A DNA stretch of 5,968 nucleotides. It comes from Candidatus Terrybacteria bacterium RIFCSPLOWO2_01_FULL_58_14 (GTDB taxonomy: Bacteria; Patescibacteriota; Minisyncoccia; Terrybacterales; 2-01-FULL-58-14). This document shows, piece after piece, positions 4,149 through 5,968 of this stretch. Below the pieces are notes generated by a model, which saw only the letters and a program-made list of their open reading frames with translations, searched no databases and was not told the origin of the DNA. Position numbers and translations under genes: made by a program. The first letter of the stretch is position 1. Each line of letters starts with the position of its first letter. The stretch is from assembly GCA_001824745.1 (NCBI GenBank), contig MHSZ01000018.1, positions 26,453 through 32,420 on the forward strand, given 5' to 3'.

Positions 4149-5915
4149 CTAGCCCGCACCTCCTCCACCTCCACCGCCGCCCCCGCCTCCGCCGCCCCCG
4201 CCTCCGAAACCGCTTCCGCTCGTCCCGGTCGCGCGAGAGAATGCGCCGGAAAAGCTTGCGCTGAAGCTTGCGGTGAATGCAGTTGGCGAAAATCCCTGGC
4301 CGGGCAGGCCTCCGCTGCCGCCCGCCACCCATGCCCCGGCATACCAGCCCGGCTGCGGAACCGTCAGCCCCTCGAAGCGTTTCGCCCACTTTTTTTCCAC
4401 GCCGAATACTATCGCATACGGCAAAAACGCTGCGAACTTATCAATGGGGGCTTTTGCTAAACGGAAACGCTCGGCAATGGAGAGATAGAGCTTGAATCCA
4501 AACAGCTCCCACAACCGCTCGGCACCCGCCGGCGTTCGTTGTGGCATAACCGAACCGAATATGGTTACCATAACGCCCGAAGCAGCCGCCCCGATTGCTA
4601 TCGCCACGGCGTACGGTCCTGCCGCACCTAAGGGCGCAAAGCCGTCAAGAAAACTTGCAGCGATCCAGCCGAGAACAAGCAACAGCAGACCGAACCCGCC
4701 GTAGCGCTTTCGGACCGCCATGGGGTTCTCCCGAAAAAATCCCTGGCGAGCCGCTTCTTGTGCCGCATCCTTTTCGATCTCCCCGACGATCTTCGCCAAC
4801 GCTGCCTCTCTCCCCTTCTTGAGTGTGGTCAGCGGTTGCAGCGATCCTACCGAAAGATCGTGCGGAAATAACGCAGCGAGTAAATCGCGCTCATAGTTCA
4901 ACAGGGCTGTATCGGGGAGTTTCTGAAGTTCGAGCGTGTACTGCTTGGAACGGAAAGGGGCTATCCCCGCGCGTGTCTCGATCATTTTCAGATAGCCGCG
5001 AACCGCAAGGTCCAGGACGGTAGCGGCAAGGGCCTTGGGCGTCACGCGGTTCCTCATCAGCGCTTCCACCACGGCCGGCCGCAACCCGCCGGGTGGCTCA
5101 TATTGTGCGATGACCGTCCTGCGGTACTCGGGATCACGGCCATATCTCCACCATCGAAGCGCCACGAATATACTGGGACCGAGAAAACTAAAAAACCCAA
5201 GAAGAATCGGGAGCGCAACCGCCACTCGATCTGGCGTGCGGTTGATAAGACCCGGCGGCCATCCGGCAACAATGGTGAAATCATCCTGCGGCTGCAGTTC
5301 TGTTCCAGAAAATGAGAAAGTTTTCGCGTCGACGATGCGCCCTTCTGCATCGTTCGCGCTCGTGAATAGATGCGTCCGCATCTCTGCCGGGTCACTCATC
5401 ACCGGCAACGTCACCAGAGCGGTCGCAGATTCAACCAACACATCGCGATTGGGGAAAATGGCGTTCCAGTATAGCTCGTCGTGATCATCGAAATAGCGGA
5501 GTGCCCCCAAAACGCGGTAGCGTACCGTCCATACGTGTGCGGTGTCGTGGAGATCGAAGTACCATGTCGCACGAACACTATCGCCATCCTCCGCAATCGT
5601 GTACGTCCCCCAACTCGCCGGGTTGTTCGGGTCTGGTTCGCCGCTTCCGTGCCGGAGTGGCGCCTGCTCCGTCTCATCTCTCACGCTCACGTCGCGAATC
5701 TCTCGGAGATCTTTTTTCGCGATATCGCGGAACGCAAAATGAAATTGTCCCTCGAACTGCAGGGTGATTTGCTCTTCGACCAAAAACGACCCGTCATCTT
5801 GAATGGCGATGCGGACATCGATCCGAGGATACCGATACGATTTCGCAAAAACAGGAAGTGCGGAGGCCGCCAGCAAGAAGAGAATCGCGATACTCGCACA
5901 GAAAATCCGCCGCAT
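4149..5915 (-). CDS. DUF2207 family secreted/membrane protein with poly-glycine tail
   Basis: A 588-residue protein of the DUF2207 family (E. coli YciQ-like), whose role is unknown. A signal peptide covers about residues 1-24, with probable cleavage after VFA. The extracellular beta-rich DUF2207 domain (about 28-220) holds family-like stretches such as FRDIAKKDLREI and DDHDELYWNAI. Transmembrane segments lie at about 231-253, 407-423 and 431-453. Between the first and second is a cytoplasmic part with PPGGLRPAVVEALMRNRVTPKALAATVLDLAVRGYL, the conserved core. The tail (545-588) is Ser/Ala/Phe-rich and then has 16 consecutive glycines, as many DUF2207 proteins end. Start: GTG (5918) and ATG (5915) are adjacent; I took the ATG, with GAGG and AGGA shortly upstream. 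A terminator-like hairpin lies just upstream. The stop is 81 nt before the DUF4446 gene. Confidence 0.9.
   Translation of the reverse strand: MRRIFCASIAILFLLAASALPVFAKSYRYPRIDVRIAIQDDGSFLVEEQITLQFEGQFHFAFRDIAKKDLREIRDVSVRDETEQAPLRHGSGEPDPNNPASWGTYTIAEDGDSVRATWYFDLHDTAHVWTVRYRVLGALRYFDDHDELYWNAIFPNRDVLVESATALVTLPVMSDPAEMRTHLFTSANDAEGRIVDAKTFSFSGTELQPQDDFTIVAGWPPGLINRTPDRVAVALPILLGFFSFLGPSIFVALRWWRYGRDPEYRRTVIAQYEPPGGLRPAVVEALMRNRVTPKALAATVLDLAVRGYLKMIETRAGIAPFRSKQYTLELQKLPDTALLNYERDLLAALFPHDLSVGSLQPLTTLKKGREAALAKIVGEIEKDAAQEAARQGFFRENPMAVRKRYGGFGLLLLVLGWIAASFLDGFAPLGAAGPYAVAIAIGAAASGVMVTIFGSVMPQRTPAGAERLWELFGFKLYLSIAERFRLAKAPIDKFAAFLPYAIVFGVEKKWAKRFEGLTVPQPGWYAGAWVAGGSGGLPGQGFSPTAFTASFSASFSGAFSRATGTSGSGFGGGGGGGGGGGGGGGGAG
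4176..4205. repeat. Perfect 15-bp tandem duplication in the glycine tract
   Basis: The 15-mer GCCGCCCCCGCCTCC (plus strand) occurs twice in direct succession, at 4176-4190 and 4191-4205, within the C-terminal glycine codons of the DUF2207 gene. Each copy encodes five glycines, so gain or loss of a copy keeps the frame. The coding strand is very G-rich, with two runs of five G. Confidence 0.85.
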
Positions 5916-5933
5916 CACGCCTCATCCTATCAG

Positions 5934-5965
5934 GAAACGAAACGGCGCGCCCTCGGGGCGCGCCG
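5934..5965 (-). terminator. Rho-independent terminator upstream of the DUF2207 gene
   Basis: A perfect 10-bp G+C hairpin (arms 5943-5952 and 5956-5965, 3-nt loop) is followed on the minus strand by TTTCGTTTC. This fits an intrinsic terminator for a minus-strand gene lying beyond the right edge. The plus strand has no T-run after the hairpin. It ends only 18 nt before the DUF2207 start codon, which leaves almost no room for a separate promoter between them. Confidence 0.75.
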
Positions 5966-5968
5966 GAG

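Noticed and set aside
3796..4389. Minus-strand ORF of 197 codons in another frame
   Set aside because: Very rich in Arg and Gly, it overlaps two genes with recognisable families and is an out-of-frame reading of them.
3657..4460. Plus-strand ORF of 267 codons
   Set aside because: It crosses the DUF4446 gene, the spacer and the end of DUF2207 in antisense, and its composition is that of a shadow frame.
1..5968. CRISPR array, transposon, phage or defence system
   Set aside because: There are no spaced identical repeats of CRISPR length, no transposase, integrase or nuclease motifs, and the genes present are housekeeping or conserved DUF families. The left edge could open into an accessory region, but that is outside the window.

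Overview
This window looks like a bacterial chromosome fragment, most likely from the Candidate Phyla Radiation (Patescibacteria, perhaps a Parcubacteria-like lineage). That placement is an inference. It rests on a short initiation factor IF-2 without the usual N-terminal extension, on DUF2207 and DUF4446 genes placed directly before infB, on the absence of the usual rimP/nusA neighbours of infB, and on very compact gene packing. TGA acts as a normal stop codon (it ends infB), which argues against lineages that recode TGA. By eye, most of the window is about 55-60% G+C. The left end is far more A+T-rich, at roughly 38% G+C.

Every gene I can support lies on the minus strand, so transcription runs right to left. 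At the right edge is an intrinsic-terminator-like hairpin. It is followed by a secreted or membrane DUF2207 protein with a poly-glycine tail (4149-5915), a small membrane-anchored DUF4446 protein (3606-4067), infB (translation initiation factor IF-2, 2082-3599) and rbfA (30S maturation factor, 1720-2064). Within 40 nt of rbfA comes tRNA-Cys(GCA), then a Nudix hydrolase gene 30 nt further on, then tRNA-Leu(UAA) and tRNA-Phe(GAA). The run may be one or a few transcripts combining translation factors, tRNAs and a small housekeeping hydrolase.

Left of tRNA-Phe the base composition falls sharply. An A+T-rich class I SAM-dependent methyltransferase gene starts at 654 and runs off the left edge. Having no stop inside the window, it is easily missed by a simple ORF search. 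It may be horizontally acquired.

No stretch longer than 300 bases lacks a gene. The three larger spacers (655-777, 854-982 and 1070-1179) hold small repeats and hairpins. The most striking is a pair of degenerate 7-nt tandem arrays facing each other between the two neighbouring tRNA genes. I found no CRISPR array, transposase, phage gene, defence system or other clearly new multi-gene system. The interesting points are the gene order, the spacer repeats and the composition break at the tRNA cluster.
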